Shown here: positions 12,171-26,436 of the stretch, piece by piece | How positions within the stretch are numbered: position 1 is the stretch's first letter | Layout of the letters: each line of letters opens with the position of its first letter | Source of the DNA: Taeniopygia guttata | Lineage: Eukaryota > Chordata > Aves > Passeriformes > Estrildidae | Length of the DNA: 64,000 nt | Direction: 5' to 3' | Assembly (NCBI RefSeq): GCF_048771995.1 | Contig: NC_133024.1 | Span: forward strand, 21,592,001 to 21,656,000 | Program-made: the position numbers and the translations under genes | Notes under the pieces: generated by a model | What the model was told of the DNA's origin: nothing | Database searches by the model: none | Seen by the model: the letters and a program-made list of their open reading frames with translations, nothing else

Positions 12171-15100
12171 ATAGGAGGGAAAAATGTAATGCCCCCTGAC
12201 TATGGGGGACATTGGTGAAGGGAGTTCTGTTTTCAGGATTTTTTACGCAGTCGTGACAGCTCAAATCCCACTTCCCTTTGATCTAAGTACCTACGCAACC
12301 CCTCGATACCAGGAATTGCAGCTCTAAGGAAAATATTGCAAAACTTTCCTGTATGCAACTACGCAGATTTTTTGGTATCATCTGGTTCCTGGCCCACTGC
12401 CACTGGCACAGAGCAGTGCTGGAAGCTGACCAGGTGCCTTCCACAAGTATCCACTGTGGATCTTCCTATGTCTTAGCATATCCCTGGACATGTGGTAGCA
12501 GCCACTGTCAGAACCTGGGCAATGGCTAAATAAGCCTCTGCTGGGGCCTTTCTTATGTCTTATTTTAGATTTGGAAGAGTTAATAAATGCACAGATTTGT
12601 TTTTCCTCCTCCATAATTAGATCCCAGAGTTAAAATGTCAAAAGCCTCAACTACATCCTTAATCTCCTGAACAATAGAAGCTGTGTTAAAAAACCCAAAA
12701 CAACTGTCTTCCTGGGAAGGGTGGATGCTCATCAGTGATCCTCAGCTGGTTTCTGGTGTGAACCTTGCATGAGCAGGCTGGGGCACCGAGGGGGCTGGCT
12801 GAGACTGTGGGGGTACCTCCTGCTTACCTGGGCTGGGCTAGGCTCCTGCCAGGCAGGTGTTTGTGCCTCAAAAACTGGCAGGGTGCTCTGCAGCAGTGTG
12901 GAGAGGTGTTGGGGAAGGGGGAGCCTGGGAAGGTGGGTGAGCAGCTTGCTCACCGCTGTAAGAGGTGGCTTCTTTCCAGCTTGGAGTGCTTTGGCAGAGA
13001 GCTGGGGTGGACAGATGCTCTGCACTTGCCCAATTTATCTTCTGGAGAGGTGCCTTCCCTCTCTGGGTCTGTCAGCTCCCCTGCACTAAAAATACTTCCC
13101 TGAAACGTGCCCTCTTGTGCACTCAGTCGTACAGAGAGCTTGTCCCTCAGCTCAGCTGGCAGAAAGCAGTCTTCTGGAATTTTCTGTGTTCTTCAGGAAG
13201 GGCACAATCAGCTGCCCAGAACCATTATCTAAAGAATTGGGACATAGAATTGCACACATTAACCCAGCCTCTCCTCTCTTCCTCCGCCCTCTGACTCAAC
13301 AATTGGTGTAAGTTCCAAACAGCATCCTTATCCTACAAGTGTGTTTAATTTCCCTAACAAATTGAGGTATTAGGAATCTTAAACCCCAGATGTTTCTCAG
13401 AGTTATGTAAACTAAGAGGCACCTAGATGCTAAAGTAAGAGCAGAGGGAAAATCCCTTTGGAAGCATGTGCCTGGCCCATGGCTGTAATGGGCTGCCAAG
13501 CAGTGTTATTCAAACTGTGACGTAAAACAGGCTGAGATAGCAAAAGCTCAAGGCAAGGAGAATGAGGTGAAGGTGTAAAGTGACACACTGTTCCTTTTCA
13601 TTTTCCCCAGGTGGGCCTTGGGAAAATTAGAATATACTACAGCTATACCTTCCAAACCAAGAGTCAAGTTCTCCTGTGCATGAACTCAGGCAGACACCAG
13701 AGAGAGACCTACCTGGCAACAAGTATCAAAAGAAATAAGATGTAACAAAACAGGTAAATGTTAACATTCAGTGTTTCCCAGCGTACTGTATTTATTTTCC
13801 CCTCCTTGTTTCACTCCCCTTTTGAGACCAAGAATTGTCATCTGGAAAAGAAGAAATTTCCTCTTGGTTTGTTGCATCAGAGCGTATAGGAAGGTTTGAA
13901 AAATTTTAGGTATTTGAAAACTACTGTCTATTTTTAGAACCACAAACACTGAGTCTGTTTCCCAGAGGTCTTTTGTGGTGCCTTTCAGATGTTGGCTATG
14001 AAGTCTTTGAATTCTTAGAGAAAGTAGCTGGGTCTTTTTTTCCTTCCAACAGCTTATTTTGTCCTTTCAATTGAAGAGAACACTGTTATAAACAGCTGTT
14101 CCTGCTTCGTACTAGAGCTCATCTCTACCGTAACAGCTCTGCTGAAAAGAAAAAGAAAAATGATCTCCCAGTGTGGATTCAGTCCTGTGTGAACTTTTGC
14201 TTTCCTTTCTTCTGCAAGGCTCTGTCCCTCACCCAGAATGGGCAGCCTGCCCCTGTCTACCCCGAGATGTCCTGTGTTACAAGGATCAATGACATGACCT
14301 AGCCTTATCTTGTACTAGGAAATCATAGAGCTATCAAGAGGGCGGAAAATACCTTTTCTCTCCCGCTCCTCCCTCCAGCCAACTGCAATCAGCACAAGTT
14401 TTACTGTAAATGCAGAGGTAAGAGGAAAAAGCAGCAGCAGGAGGCTTTTTGCTGGTGTGGCTTATTATTACTATCTGAGAAAATAAACTCCAAATGCAGT
14501 ACTGAGGTTTGCTAGTTATACCATTGCCCCTGTAGCTGTATCTTGTTTAGTGGAGGCAAAAAATGAGATTGGAAACTGTGCAGCCAGTGAGGTAGGATTT
14601 TATTAAATGCTACAGCACCCCGAGTGAAGGAACTAAGCTAATAGGTACCTAATAAAAGCATTTGACAATGTTTTGAAGACATCCACATGCATATGGGGCC
14701 TTTCCAAGGGGACCTTCACAAAACTGTGTGTGTCTTCTCATTCTATCTTGCCTCTCTTGAGATACCAAGGAATCCATGGCCGGGATATCATCAGGCCTTT
14801 CTGGCTGAACAGTACTGACTGCAATAGTGTCTGACTCAGTTTCAGCCTAGTGGCCTCCTGAAACTCTCAATATGTGCCAGATATGAGGAGCATCATGCAG
14901 GCATCTCCAAAGAACCAAATTGAGGCCAATTTATCCTGGCATCTAGAGTACTAATCTGAGGCTGACTCACCACTGAATGTCACCAGACCAGGTTTTGAAT
15001 CAGGTCAGAGGATTAGTTGTTTATTGTCAAAATCCCCAAGCTCTCTCTCCCTACTTGCCAGGAAAGTTGTTTAGCTTCCTGCCACTGTTTCAAAGCATTT

Positions 15101-18100
15101 CAAAGCATTCAAAGTGGCCTGTGCTTGACTTCTCCTTAGTGCAGCTCCCTGGAGAGAAGGAAACACAGCAGTCACCCTGGGCCAGGGCTGGGTGCCCTGG
15201 GTGTATGACCTTTGCCATGCTAACCTGCCCTCATCTTGCCCAGCAGCATAAACTGCATCTTAGGGCAGCTTTGTCGCCAGCTCTGGGAGGCTGGGACAGA
15301 CAGCTCATGCTTCTGCTGGTTAGGAGCCAATAGCCACTTTGAGTCCTGGCATGAGAGAAGGAGAGGCTGGTAATACCCCTGCTTCAGTGCCCCATTAGAG
15401 TGGAAGAATCCTCAAAATGTGGGTTAGTTTCAGCTGAGCCTGTTCCCTCTCCATCCCAGGCTCTTCCTCATCTTGTTTCAGCTCTGCACCACAACCCACG
15501 GGAGGAGGGCGTGATGCTATTTATTCTTGTGTCCTCCCTCTCTGAGATCCTATCAGAAACACCAGTTTGAGTCAGAGGCAGAGGCTGTGACTGAGATGAG
15601 AGAGAAAACTTGGAAATGCACAGATTTCAGCCCAGTGTGGCTACTCCAGCTCTTTGGAAAACTGGGCCTCAAAAATGTGTGAGATACTCAGCAAAACAGC
15701 AGCTAAAGAAAGACTATGTGAATTAGAAACTGCTTAGCAAGCAGCAAGAAAAGGAGTGGCTGGCTTGTCGTAGGTAAGGAGCAGGACCCAGAGGAGTGTT
15801 GTAGCATGGGTGTTACGTGACCTTCTACCCTCTCGCAATATCTGCTATTTTTGGATATTTGCTGAGAAGAATCCCTCCAAGATCACTCCTCTGGTTTATT
15901 GGGTGGTGATAGCTGGGTTTTCCAGCACAAACAGAACTGTGCTACAGCGAGAGGTTTCCAGCAGTGATATTTTTCCACATGCATTTGGATGAAAAGTCTT
16001 TTAAAAGCCTCTCTGCATTTGGCAGGTAGGGGCAGGGTACAACAAACCAAAAACATATGTCCAAATATCCCAGTCCCAAACACTTAGATCTAGCTGCTTA
16101 CAGCACTTACAGTTTCATTGCATATTAAGCAGCACAGATCTGGAAGGATCTGGAAATACTTTCCACATCCAGATCTCCCCAGCAATAACCATGTCTTGGG
16201 TAGATTGCATTTTTATTGCCTTCACTGCCTTGGTGAGATGATATTCCAGTACTTAAGGTGAACTGTGTGAGTAATGGTACTTCAGCAGAATGGAGCCATT
16301 TATTTCTGCTCAAGTAAACTGGTGCTTAATGGTCTGTACAGTTATATGGCCTCTGGTTGCAATCTGATCAGATAGCACAAACTAAATGCAGTGGAGTCTT
16401 GCTGATAATGGGAGGAGAATGAAGGCTCAGGATCTAGGGTATTGCCCAAAGTAGGGACAACTGGTCAGCAGGTGGCAATCTTATATCTGAAGCAGGAAAG
16501 GCCCACCACTGCTAGAAAAATTTGCTACCAGCCATGTCTTCAGTGAGATGTGTCATTGAGAGATCCAGATGCTTTGTGTACTGGATCTAATCACGTTTAA
16601 TTTGTCTTTGCAGGCTGTTAACAGCCCATATTTGCCATGTCCTAGATGGTTATGACTTAGTTTCCCTTCCTTCCATTCTGCCATGCTCCCTAGTTGCAGA
16701 TCTGATAGGTTATATTCAGCCTCCTCTTTGGCCAGACAACAGTACGGGCCCCAACGTGCAGCCTTGCAATTTGCTGCTAAAAAGCTGCTACTGAATGAGA
16801 TCACCTAGCAAATGTAAGCCACGTTTTTTCATTAAACAGATCTGCTCCTCAGGTGTGTAAGAGAAGGGCACCTCGGTCCTTGCAGGCATGAATGGCTCAC
16901 TGACTTCACTGGCCTGGTTTGTCCATGCAAAGTCAGTCAGCTGCAGCAGTTTGATCAACACCACCTTTAATACAATGCTTTGTTGCTTAATTAGTGCTAC
17001 TTCAGAAATGCTTTCATTTGGGGCTTTTTATAATACTCAGAAGAGCGGTACAAACCATTTCCAAAGCATTTTATCTTATTTTCAGTCTACCAAGTGAGAG
17101 AGAGGCCGTGAAGCATAAGGAGAGTGGTTGGGACCAGGTAGGGAGTATGCAGCAGTGGCAGCATTTGTGATATATGTTGTCCTAATGACAGTAGCTTTCT
17201 CTAAGCCAAGATTTCCTGTGCTAACATCTTGAGGAATCCTTGGGTATGGCCTGTTACCTGAAAGGCATATCATGCTTGTGTGGAGAGGGAGGAGGTGAGA
17301 AAAAAAATGATATTGCTGCTTTTAAACTGAATTTAGCATTGAGGAGAGTAACTTGTTCCCCAACTGGAGCCTGTCTTATCCACAGGGCATGGGAAAGAGG
17401 AAGGGTTGGAGTAAATGTCTTTGTCCCTGAGTTTTCTGGGTGAATTGGAACTTTGCATCCATGCATGTGAAGTGCTGCAGGAAACGGGCAAGTGTTGGTG
17501 ATAGCCAGCCACTTTCTTATGGACTTTGCTGAGCCTATATAGTAGCCAAACTTCTTACAGACCTCAGAGTACCAGTTCCCAGTAGTCTGCTGACCATGCT
17601 TACACTGCTTTCAGGAAAGCAAGGTAAGGGGCCTAAAACCAGGTGACCTGGGCGCAGTTACAGGACAGGTTTGTTGCAAGACAAGCAGTTATACCAGAGC
17701 CTCATGAATCCTTGCCCTTTCTCTTGGGTTAGAGCAACTTCAGTTGCCCATTCAGATCTCAGCCCCACAACCAAACAGCTAATTTGGGCTTGTTGCAAGA
17801 GACATATGAACCACCGAGGATTAAAAGTCACTTTTCTCATCCTGCCAACAGTCACCAACTGGAATTTGACATCTAAGACTGCTAGTCTGTTCTTCATCTA
17901 AGCTGGCAGCCTTCTTTCTGAAGTCAAGGTCACCAGGAGTAGCACAGTACAGTGAAGAGCCAATTAAAGCACACATGAGCCACCCAGGCACTCACAGCAG
18001 GTTTGATTTCTCACCCCTTCTGCTGCCCAGTTTTCACAATGCACACCTACAGATTCAGGTTATAACCCCATAAGTGTTGCAACAAGTTTGGGCTTGGAGC

Positions 18101-19899
18101 ACATTTTGTCTGCAATGTTTGCATGGTCTGTCTCGCGAGCAGCCAGGGCTGTCCCAGGCATGCCAGCAATGCAGGTGGGAATGGCTGGATGAAACTTCCA
18201 GGTAGCAAGCAGGGCTTTAGCCCCCATCCCATTGTAACCCAAATGGTGTCAAGCATAAGTTCCCTGACACTGAAGCCTTTCTATCTGCTCCTTGCCTGCA
18301 GTCTTTACCCAGAGAGCTTGTGGAGCTGCAGCAGTACAGATCAGCAGTGTGTGGGAAAGAAAGGGCGAGCACTGGAATGGTGCTGGCTCAGACAGCTGCT
18401 CACACCCTGCCCACCAAAGCAGTGTTCTGCATTCAGAACCTGACCCAATTCCAGCCCCTGCTGCCTTCACAGGACAAACACTGTGGGGCTCTCAGGAAGC
18501 ACTTGCACAACAGCCGATACCAGGTGAGCTGCAGGCTGAGACAGATGTGTCGTCAAAGCAGTGTTGCCACATGTGTTGCAAGGATGACTGGATGACATTG
18601 GCATTTTGTGTCATTCATACCTATAGGACCATTTTCTCTTTTCAAATGCAATCAAAATGGAGGGGAGAATGGGATAACCATGGTTGCGACTTTAAGACAC
18701 CAGTAATGAGTGTGAATGTGTACCTGGCATAAAGTCAGTTCTTTCAGTATGTTGCTTTTATGCATTTGTAGAAAACTCATCAGTAGATTAAGACCAAGAA
18801 AAGGGTAGGGGTCTTTGCTTCATGAGAAGGGCTATGACCTGGTGGTGTGAAATTACTGTTTTGGAATTTTTCCCTTCATATTTGTCATTTGCTCTACATC
18901 TGTCCAGGAGCTCTGACCCTTCTCTCATGAACAACCTCTAAGCACAAGTGAAGGATAATATATTTTATTTCACCAGAATGAAGAGGGAAAGCAGCAACCG
19001 ATGGGAAAAGTCCTCTCTTTAGTATGAACCAGATAACTTCCAGCCTGAGGAGCTGATCTATGGCTCACAGTGGAATGGGAGGAATGGGAGTGCTGGGGTG
19101 GATGAGACGGCTTGGAGTGATGCACCTGCCCTGACCTGGTCATCCATACTCCTTGTGACCTCTGATGAAACACTGGTTGTTTCTCTCTGAAACCCATTTG
19201 CTTTCTACCTACCTATTGTGTCAGTCCTCAGAAAAGCTTGCCTTGGAAAAAAAAAAGGCCTGGTCCTCAGCCTGGTAAGGCATGCTTCTTGTCTTGTGTC
19301 TGTCTCGACCTCTTTTCCCAGTGAGAACCACATTTGTCCCAGACCCACAGAGTCCACATCAAAAATCTCTGCTTTAGCTTCCCTGGATCTGGGAATATTT
19401 AGAGAACTAGAAGGGGGAAATGAGAGCAGAAGATGATGCAATGAGGTATCAAAAGAAATAGACAGGAAAAATGAGAATCAGTGCATCATCCCAGGCTACC
19501 AGATGGGTATGTGAAGGAAAGGAAGGAGCAGGACTTTTAGAAAAGAGTTCTCATCCTAAGGGAACTAGATGAGACACATAGCAAATTTTACTAGAAAGGT
19601 CTCCAAGGCTGAAAAATGTCAAAAGGCTGCTAAGAGCAGGGAAACAAAACAGTATTCTTCTTGGAAAATGTAAGGCATAAGGATCACCACAGCCCTATGG
19701 AAAGGTTCACATTTTTCCTTAGATGCCCTTGTTTAGTTATGCTCTGTACCGTACTTACAGCAGAGCCCTGCTGATGCCAAAACTTAACCCTGAAATATTA
19801 GCAAGAGTCTGCAATGGCTGGTCCCAAAACGCGTGGGTCAAGGTGCCCCATTGCCTTTCCTTCTTGGCCAGCGCCCAAGAAGGAGCTGTAGCAGCTCCA
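6234..19899. other. Non-coding DNA, no gene recognised
   Basis: It is AT-rich around 9.0-11.1 kb, with homeodomain-type TAAT/ATTA words (for example 9060-9180) that could be conserved regulatory DNA. GC-richer patches near 7.75-7.95 kb and 12.75-13.1 kb carry chance frames of up to 112 codons. The (AAAT)n tract at 12.13 kb, a short 11-bp repeat at 15088-15114 and a CTCF-like motif at 16465-16478 are the only other structures. Confidence 0.6.
12135..12173. repeat. (AAAT)n microsatellite
   Basis: About nine uninterrupted units of a 4-bp AAAT/ATAA motif. This is a likely length-polymorphic marker. Confidence 0.95.
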
Positions 19900-20400
19900 C
19901 AGGTCTCATCCCCGCCCCTGTCTGCCTGGAGGCCTCGCGGTGTCCTGGCAGCTCGGCGTGGGGGCTGGGAGGACAGCGGCGCTGGTGTAACTGGTTTGGG
20001 CAGCACGGCAGCCCAGAGCCGCTGCTAGACAGCGCTGCCCCGGCCGGAGGGGCTCCACTCCTCGGCACCTCCGCGGAGCCCGGCGGCACAGGCAGCCCGG
20101 CTCCTCCGCACCTCCGCGGGGCCGGGCCGGGCCATGCGGGCCAGGGAACGGCTTCCTCTGAGGAAGGGCCCGTGCTGCCGGTGGGCCGTGGGAAGGCCGG
20201 AGCGAACAGGAGGAGCACGCAGCGGTGCAGGCCCAGCTGCGGTCAGGCCGCGGGAGCACGGGGAGCCTCAGGGGGCTCCGCCGAGCCGAGCGAAGGCCGG
20301 AGGTGCCTCCCAGCAGCACAGGGCCAGGGCAAGCCGCCGCCCGGGGCGCCGGCAGTGCCACGGGCTGCTGCAGGGAAGCGGTGTTCCTTGCAGAAAAATT
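19900..20400. promoter_or_regulatory. Orphan CpG island
   Basis: By hand count there are roughly 45-50 CpG dinucleotides in about 470 bp, in sharp contrast to CpG-poor surroundings. It lies 20 kb upstream of ATP1B1 with no recognised gene. A consensus-like splice donor (gtaagt, - strand, complement of 19753-19758) lies just outside the island, compatible with a - strand transcript starting in the island. Long frames across it (up to 239 codons) follow from its composition and match no protein I know. It could be an lncRNA promoter or an enhancer-type island. Confidence 0.7.
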
Positions 20401-23400
20401 GCTCTCAAGGTCCCTCTCTTTTGCTGTCCCAAGTTGCCTTTAATGGTAGTGGAAAAAGCCAAGGTGGGAGTCCTGTTCTGCAGCATTTTCTCCTTGAACT
20501 CCAGAAGCAAACTGATGTTGCTGTAAATGCAGCAACACACTTTGCCACTTAGGCATTTCTGTGTGGCTGACAGGGATTTTGCTTAAATGTTATGCAGGAG
20601 GCCAGGAATGTGTCATCCTAGGACAGCTAGCCCCTGTCTTCTACCAGTCAAAGTCTTAGCTGGAGATTCCTGCTCTGGAGGTCATTAAGCCGAGGAAGCC
20701 TCCTTGGAACAAACAAAATATCAAATCCTAGACCTTGAGCTGAGAATCGGTCCTCGCTGTTATCAGTCTAGAAAGGATGAAGCCAAGCAGGATTATTCCC
20801 TTCTTTTTTTGAATTTCTTTTATCTTGAGGCCTTGATGGTGTGGTCTGGATTAAGAAACTTCCCAATTCTTTGGAAATTTTTGCATGCTTCTTGTATCCT
20901 GGGAGCATGCAAACTTCCCATCCTCTTGCCACAGACTGTATGCTTTTTTAACCTCTGTTTTCCGCAATGCATTCCAGTGAGAAATATGTCCTGTGTTTGG
21001 TTTCAGATCATTCTCCCCTCCACAAGCCAGGACTTGTGGAAAGAAATCTATTCAGGCTAGGAATGTGTTAACCATTCATTCCTGACTCTCCCATCAGGGG
21101 CTGTGAGCTCTGCTGGGGATTTTGTGCTGGGGATTTTCCACCAGATCTGCCTATTCCAGCTTTTCTGCTGGGTGCATTTTCCCACAAAGATACAGTCTCA
21201 GAAGTGCCATCTTCACTGCTTAATCACTCAGGTAAAGAAAATAGTTTGAGCATGGTTCTCATGCTGCCTCCTTCCTACCAGGCACTTGCCTTCATCTGGT
21301 ATTATAAGTGAGACTAAGTCTTTCTGAAAATCTGTGTGTCAGCACTGAATTATTTATAGTCATGTCAAACATTCCTGAGTATATGGATAAAACCCAGGAT
21401 AAAGTATCCTAGTGTACCACTGATGACAAAAAAGTGTTGTTGCCAGTCAGAGAGCCAGTCTTGATTTGATGCAGACAAAGATGATTTTTCCAGGCTGGGA
21501 GACAGGAGTGTGTGTGGGGGTGGTGCTTGTTGTAGCACAGTCAATATGTTGTATTTTAGGATTACCTTAATAATCACCTGTATAATAATGTAATTTTCCC
21601 AGCAGCTGACTGCAGCAGCAGACAAAAACCTAGAATTATGTTTGTGAATTTGATAGAGGATATTGCAGACTGTTCCCAGGCCATGTTTGTTCTCTTTTCC
21701 AGAGCCAAGTATTACTTAAATAGAAAGCTAGAGACACTATGCTGCAGCTGAAGTATGACCCATTATTCATGCCTGAGAAGCCACAATTAAAAACTCAAGA
21801 AATTCTAAGAAATTTCTCCAAATAAAAATATGGAAGGGGAGGTAATTTTATTGCTGCATAAGGTATAAATCCAGATTTTACTTTGTAGATGCTTATTTTC
21901 TTTATATGCTATTTGACCTTATTTAAAGAATAACATAGGCCTTATACATCTGCATATAAACTATGCAGTAATACCTCATTATCCTGCTTGTTCTTTATTA
22001 ATTTTCTATTTTAAAATCTTCCAGCAATTGGAGCACTCATCCTTATATTCAAAAACTGCTCAACATTAGTAATTACCCTCTCCTGTTTCCAAAATAATTA
22101 AGATATCCACATCTTTACATTTTTTATTTAATTTCTGTCTGTGTTCTGACATACATATAGACCAGCTCATTCCCACTGCCCTCCACTAAAGGAAACTGTG
22201 GTTGATAGATCCTGTCTTCAGTTAGAGAATTTAGGAATTTAGGCATTTAGGAATTCTGTCTGGCTGCTTTGGTGCTCCATGCATTGTTCACACACATAGG
22301 CCGGACCATTGTCCAAGGAGTGGTTAAATCTCAGCCAGACCTGAGAGGGTTCAAGTGGGCAAGGAATTATAGCCTTTCACCTGTTTTGGTCTTCTCAGCC
22401 TTACCATAGCAATATATTCTTGCTTGGTCACTCCCTTTCGAAAAACAGTTGGTCTGCTGAAAAAATAGATCCTTTGGTTTGCTCTATATTTAGGCAAAAC
22501 CAATCTTGATTCCAGGACTATAGAAATGTTATGCTTTTCTTTCCACCCTTCAGCTAAGGAAAAAGGGAAAACAAAGATTTGAGCAAATCCATCTATAACA
22601 GTGTAATATTTTACAAGTCTGTTTAACAGACAACTACAGCAGTAGTTGAGGGGATACTCTGACAAGTCACTGCTGCCCTTTATGTTGTTTGTGCACTGAA
22701 GGCTGTTCAGCTTCTTCACTGTCCTTCAGAGTTTGCAGACTGGACTGTGATTTCTTGGTGGGTTTAGTTCATGGGTATAAACTTATTTTCTGGTAATGCC
22801 TAGACAGGGTAGAAAGTTCAAAACTATAAAGGAACCATTGACATTCTCAATGTCCTGAGAGCTGAGGACAGATCACTGAAGGGAAAAGTTAAATAAAAAG
22901 TGGGAAAATCAGAGTTACTGCTGTTGGCTCCTCAGTAAAGCTGTGTGACTTCTCACAGTGGAGTGAATACTTGTCCCCAGGTTTGTTTTTCCCTTTCTAA
23001 GGGGTAATAGTCATATTGATAACATGTATATAGATTATTCTGTATTAAAAATTTTTGCTCTTATTGAGGTATACTGGTTGGGAGTATACAAGAGAATACG
23101 CATCCAATTCATCACAGTTCTGGCCCTAGCATAATTTAAATTATGCTTGGAAAAAAGAATTACAGCATAGTCTATTTAAATAGCTGAGAAAATAACTCCT
23201 CTGTGATATGAATGGCATCTCCATTACTGAAGTATTTTTGTCATGGCTCTAGCAATATATGCATATGCTGGAAAACTTTCATTGTAGGCATACCCTAGAG
23301 GAACTGGGTGTCCAGCTGGCTGAGAAGGTCACCTACATATCTAACTCTCGGACATACTCAAAATCAATGCCTAAAGTTTCCTTTTGGAATAACAGCTTAA

Positions 23401-26400
23401 CACATTTCACCAAGTCCCCCCCCACCCCTATGAGGTCTTGATGAGCAGTGTGGTACCATCTTCTTTCAATCCTAAATCCAGCCTACCTGTTGCTCACCCT
23501 GCCTTCGGCGCTGCCTTTCACATATACACCAGGCAGTAAAGCTGGCACAGGAAGCCTAGGCTGGGCTAGAGTGAAAGTGGAAGTGTAGGATGAGGTCTAT
23601 CAACAACATGTTTTAACTGGCAAAAAGAGGGACATTTCCCTTTAGTGACAAGACCTACATCTGTGGTACAAATTAAGTGGAATATTTGCAGAGTCATACC
23701 AGTTGGTTTAGGTTCCACTTGTTTTAAGATACACACAAATCAAAAACCTATTTTTCCCTCTATTTTCTGCCTCTGGAGCTAATACATTTAACTCTCAAAG
23801 AAGAGACAGCTGATTGTTAGCTTCATATTCTCTTGATGTTAATTTTCTTTTTAAAAAGCTTGCATATTATTCTAGATTAATTATATCTTTCTGCAAATAA
23901 AATCATTGGAAGGGGTCCAGCTCCCTCCCCCCATTCTGCTCAGTTTCTTCCTTGATTTCTTTCACATATCCCTTCCCCAGTGAATACATCTGAATGTTAC
24001 GTGGTGTTAATTAAGGATCTTAATTGCATATTTGTCTTTGCAAAGCCTGCCAGTGTGTACAGGCAACTGTGATTGATTGACAGCCTGCAAAGAACAATGG
24101 AGAAGCCTTAACAAGGCTTGGCAAAGCAATACAATCTGTGGAGAGCACACTCAGGGGAAGAGCTTCACCCAAGGATTTCAGGAAAATCTGTGCTTGGTGA
24201 CTTTTATTTCCTTAATCAACGGCAGGAAACAGTTCAGCCCTGCTGCAGCTGGTGATAAAGTAGTTCCCCTAAAGCCCACTGCTAGATGAAATAAACAGAT
24301 GAGGTTGAACAAGCTGTTCTGGAACATGCACTTTTATGGCTATTTGGAGAAGCCTTAAGAAACTGCAGTTCTTCTCAGCATTGGCCTGGAGCTGGTGTAT
24401 TTTGACTTTGGGCTCTGCAGTTGTGCCAGCTCAAGGTGCTTGTGATGCTGGTGCAGAGAGATTCCCCTCCCAGCTGAGATCCTGAGTAATTGACTCAATG
24501 CTACACAGGCCAGCCATCTGTTCTGCTGCCATCCCAAGGCAAAGCTCGAGCACACTGGAAGAGAAAAGGTCTGAATTTACCTCAACTCATGCAGAAAGTC
24601 TCCCACAGGCAGGGTGAGCTTCAGTTGCAGCCCCCTACCCAGGATGTCAGGGGAAAAACTTATCCCAGTTCTGTGCACCATCCACAGGGCTTGCCTGTGG
24701 TAGTCCCTGGTACCACTAAATCTGAGTACCACATCCCTTCCCTCAAATCTTTGCCTTCTCCTCACATTCCTAAGGGGCGAAAAATTGCTGCAAGCCCTGA
24801 TTTACAGGAGACAAGTAGAGGTACAGAGATGTCACCTGTAACCTTTTCAGTTTCCTAAACAATGATGAAAAATTTTAGGGCAGAACCAGAAATTAAACCC
24901 AAGTTTCCCCATGGTGTTTCTTGGGGAGTTACCTCAGGAGCTTCCAGCCGATGGAGCCAAGTAGCACATAGGAAGAGGTGCAGTAGTTCAGGCAAAACTC
25001 TGAGAAATCACAGCAGTCTGGGGTCTGTTACATTTGGAAACAGCACCATAATGCAGCAGAAACTGCTTTCCCTCCATCTGTCATGCCTGGAGTGGCATTT
25101 ACGCACAAAGATCTCTATGCCAAGGGGTCACGTTACAGCCCAGTTCTCTGCTAACCATGTTGCTGCATGTTTTTGTCTCACCTGTGTGTGAAAGTCCAGT
25201 CCGTGTTACAGCTCAGAGGACAAATTCCTTGCTGAAACAGAGTTTGACCTTATGTTTAGCAGCAGCAATGACCGCTGCTGCAGCAGGAGTGCCAGGCATG
25301 TTCAGTTTTCTGTGCAGACAGATCTGCTCACACCAGTGAAGGCCACCAAAGAGAGGTGTGCACTGTAAACCTCAGGGGAAGAAGGGTATGATGATATCCT
25401 GACCTATAAAAGTCTGCACAGTTATTATTTTTTGCCTATTCTACCTCCTCCTCCCTGTCCTGCACTTGTCTCCTGAGTGGAGAAGCACAGATTGGGTGCT
25501 GGTAAAGCACGTAGGAGACCTGGAGTCAATATCTTTGCCTGCTGCAATCCTTTGCATTTGAACTGGGTGAACCACTTGGGGTTTGTCTGTACCAGGTGAA
25601 GTAAATGGCTGGAAAGTTATACCTTCCAGTAGATAAATTCACCCAGGAGAGCTGGCATGACTGTCTCCTGATCGATTAAGAACTTGTCTCTCAAAGAGGT
25701 TGCCCGGGCTGCAGGGACGGCCCAGCTCCTGAGGAAAGCAGCTGGTGAACCCCTGTGGTTTACAATCCTCATTAAAGTAGCACCAACATAGGAAACTTTA
25801 AATGAAAAATGGGCGCATTGGATCCCTCTATATATCTGTCTAGTCTAGTATCCTCTCTTCATCGGTGGTTGATACTAGATGTATAGAGGAAACTATGAGA
25901 AAGGCAAGCAAGTAGTGGTAATTCTCTGGTGTGCTTGCCAGGCTGTGGGTTCTTGAAAGCTTCCTAAAATCTTGTTGTTTAATACCATTTAGTTTGCAAC
26001 TTTATAAAATCTTTTTTGAAATCTATTTTAGGCATCCATAGCACTGCTGGCAGCAAGCTCCAGAATTTAATTACCCATTTGATGAAGCTTTTCCTTTTGT
26101 TAGCCTTGAATCTGCCACCTCGTAACTTTATTTTATGCTGTTTCTTCTGTATAATCCTGCCATGTGACCAAACTGCATGCAAGTCACCAGGACACTTCTC
26201 AGACTAATGTTTTGTGTATAGCTGCATGCTGTGAAACTGTTGTGGTTATGTTGTGGCTATGTTGAGGATTTATGTGGCATGTGTCGAGGTGAAGTTGTTT
26301 TTCACTTAACCAAGCCCATACCAACATAACTCCATTTTAAATTCCATTACAATAACCTGAATAGGTCTGCCAATGATTAAACTCTTCTCTCTTCTTGGAA

Positions 26401-26436
26401 GTGAAAGCTTTGCCCATGTGAAACAACTGATATACA
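20401..26436. other. Non-coding DNA, no gene recognised
   Basis: Mostly AT-rich sequence without a recognisable exon. There is a small array of TTAGGAAT/CATTTAGG-like units at about 22226-22253. A possible enhancer-like cluster near 24.0-24.1 kb holds a PBX/HOX-MEIS type word (tgattgattgacag, 24070-24083) close to a SOX-type word (aacaatgg, 24093-24100). Confidence 0.6.

Noticed and set aside
18292-18732. A 146-codon + strand frame
   Set aside because: No domain, signal or splice context. Several overlapping frames in the same segment are also open.
19833-20552. A 239-codon + strand frame at the orphan CpG island
   Set aside because: Its composition is that expected of CpG-rich DNA, overlapping - strand frames are equally open, and no protein family is recognisable.
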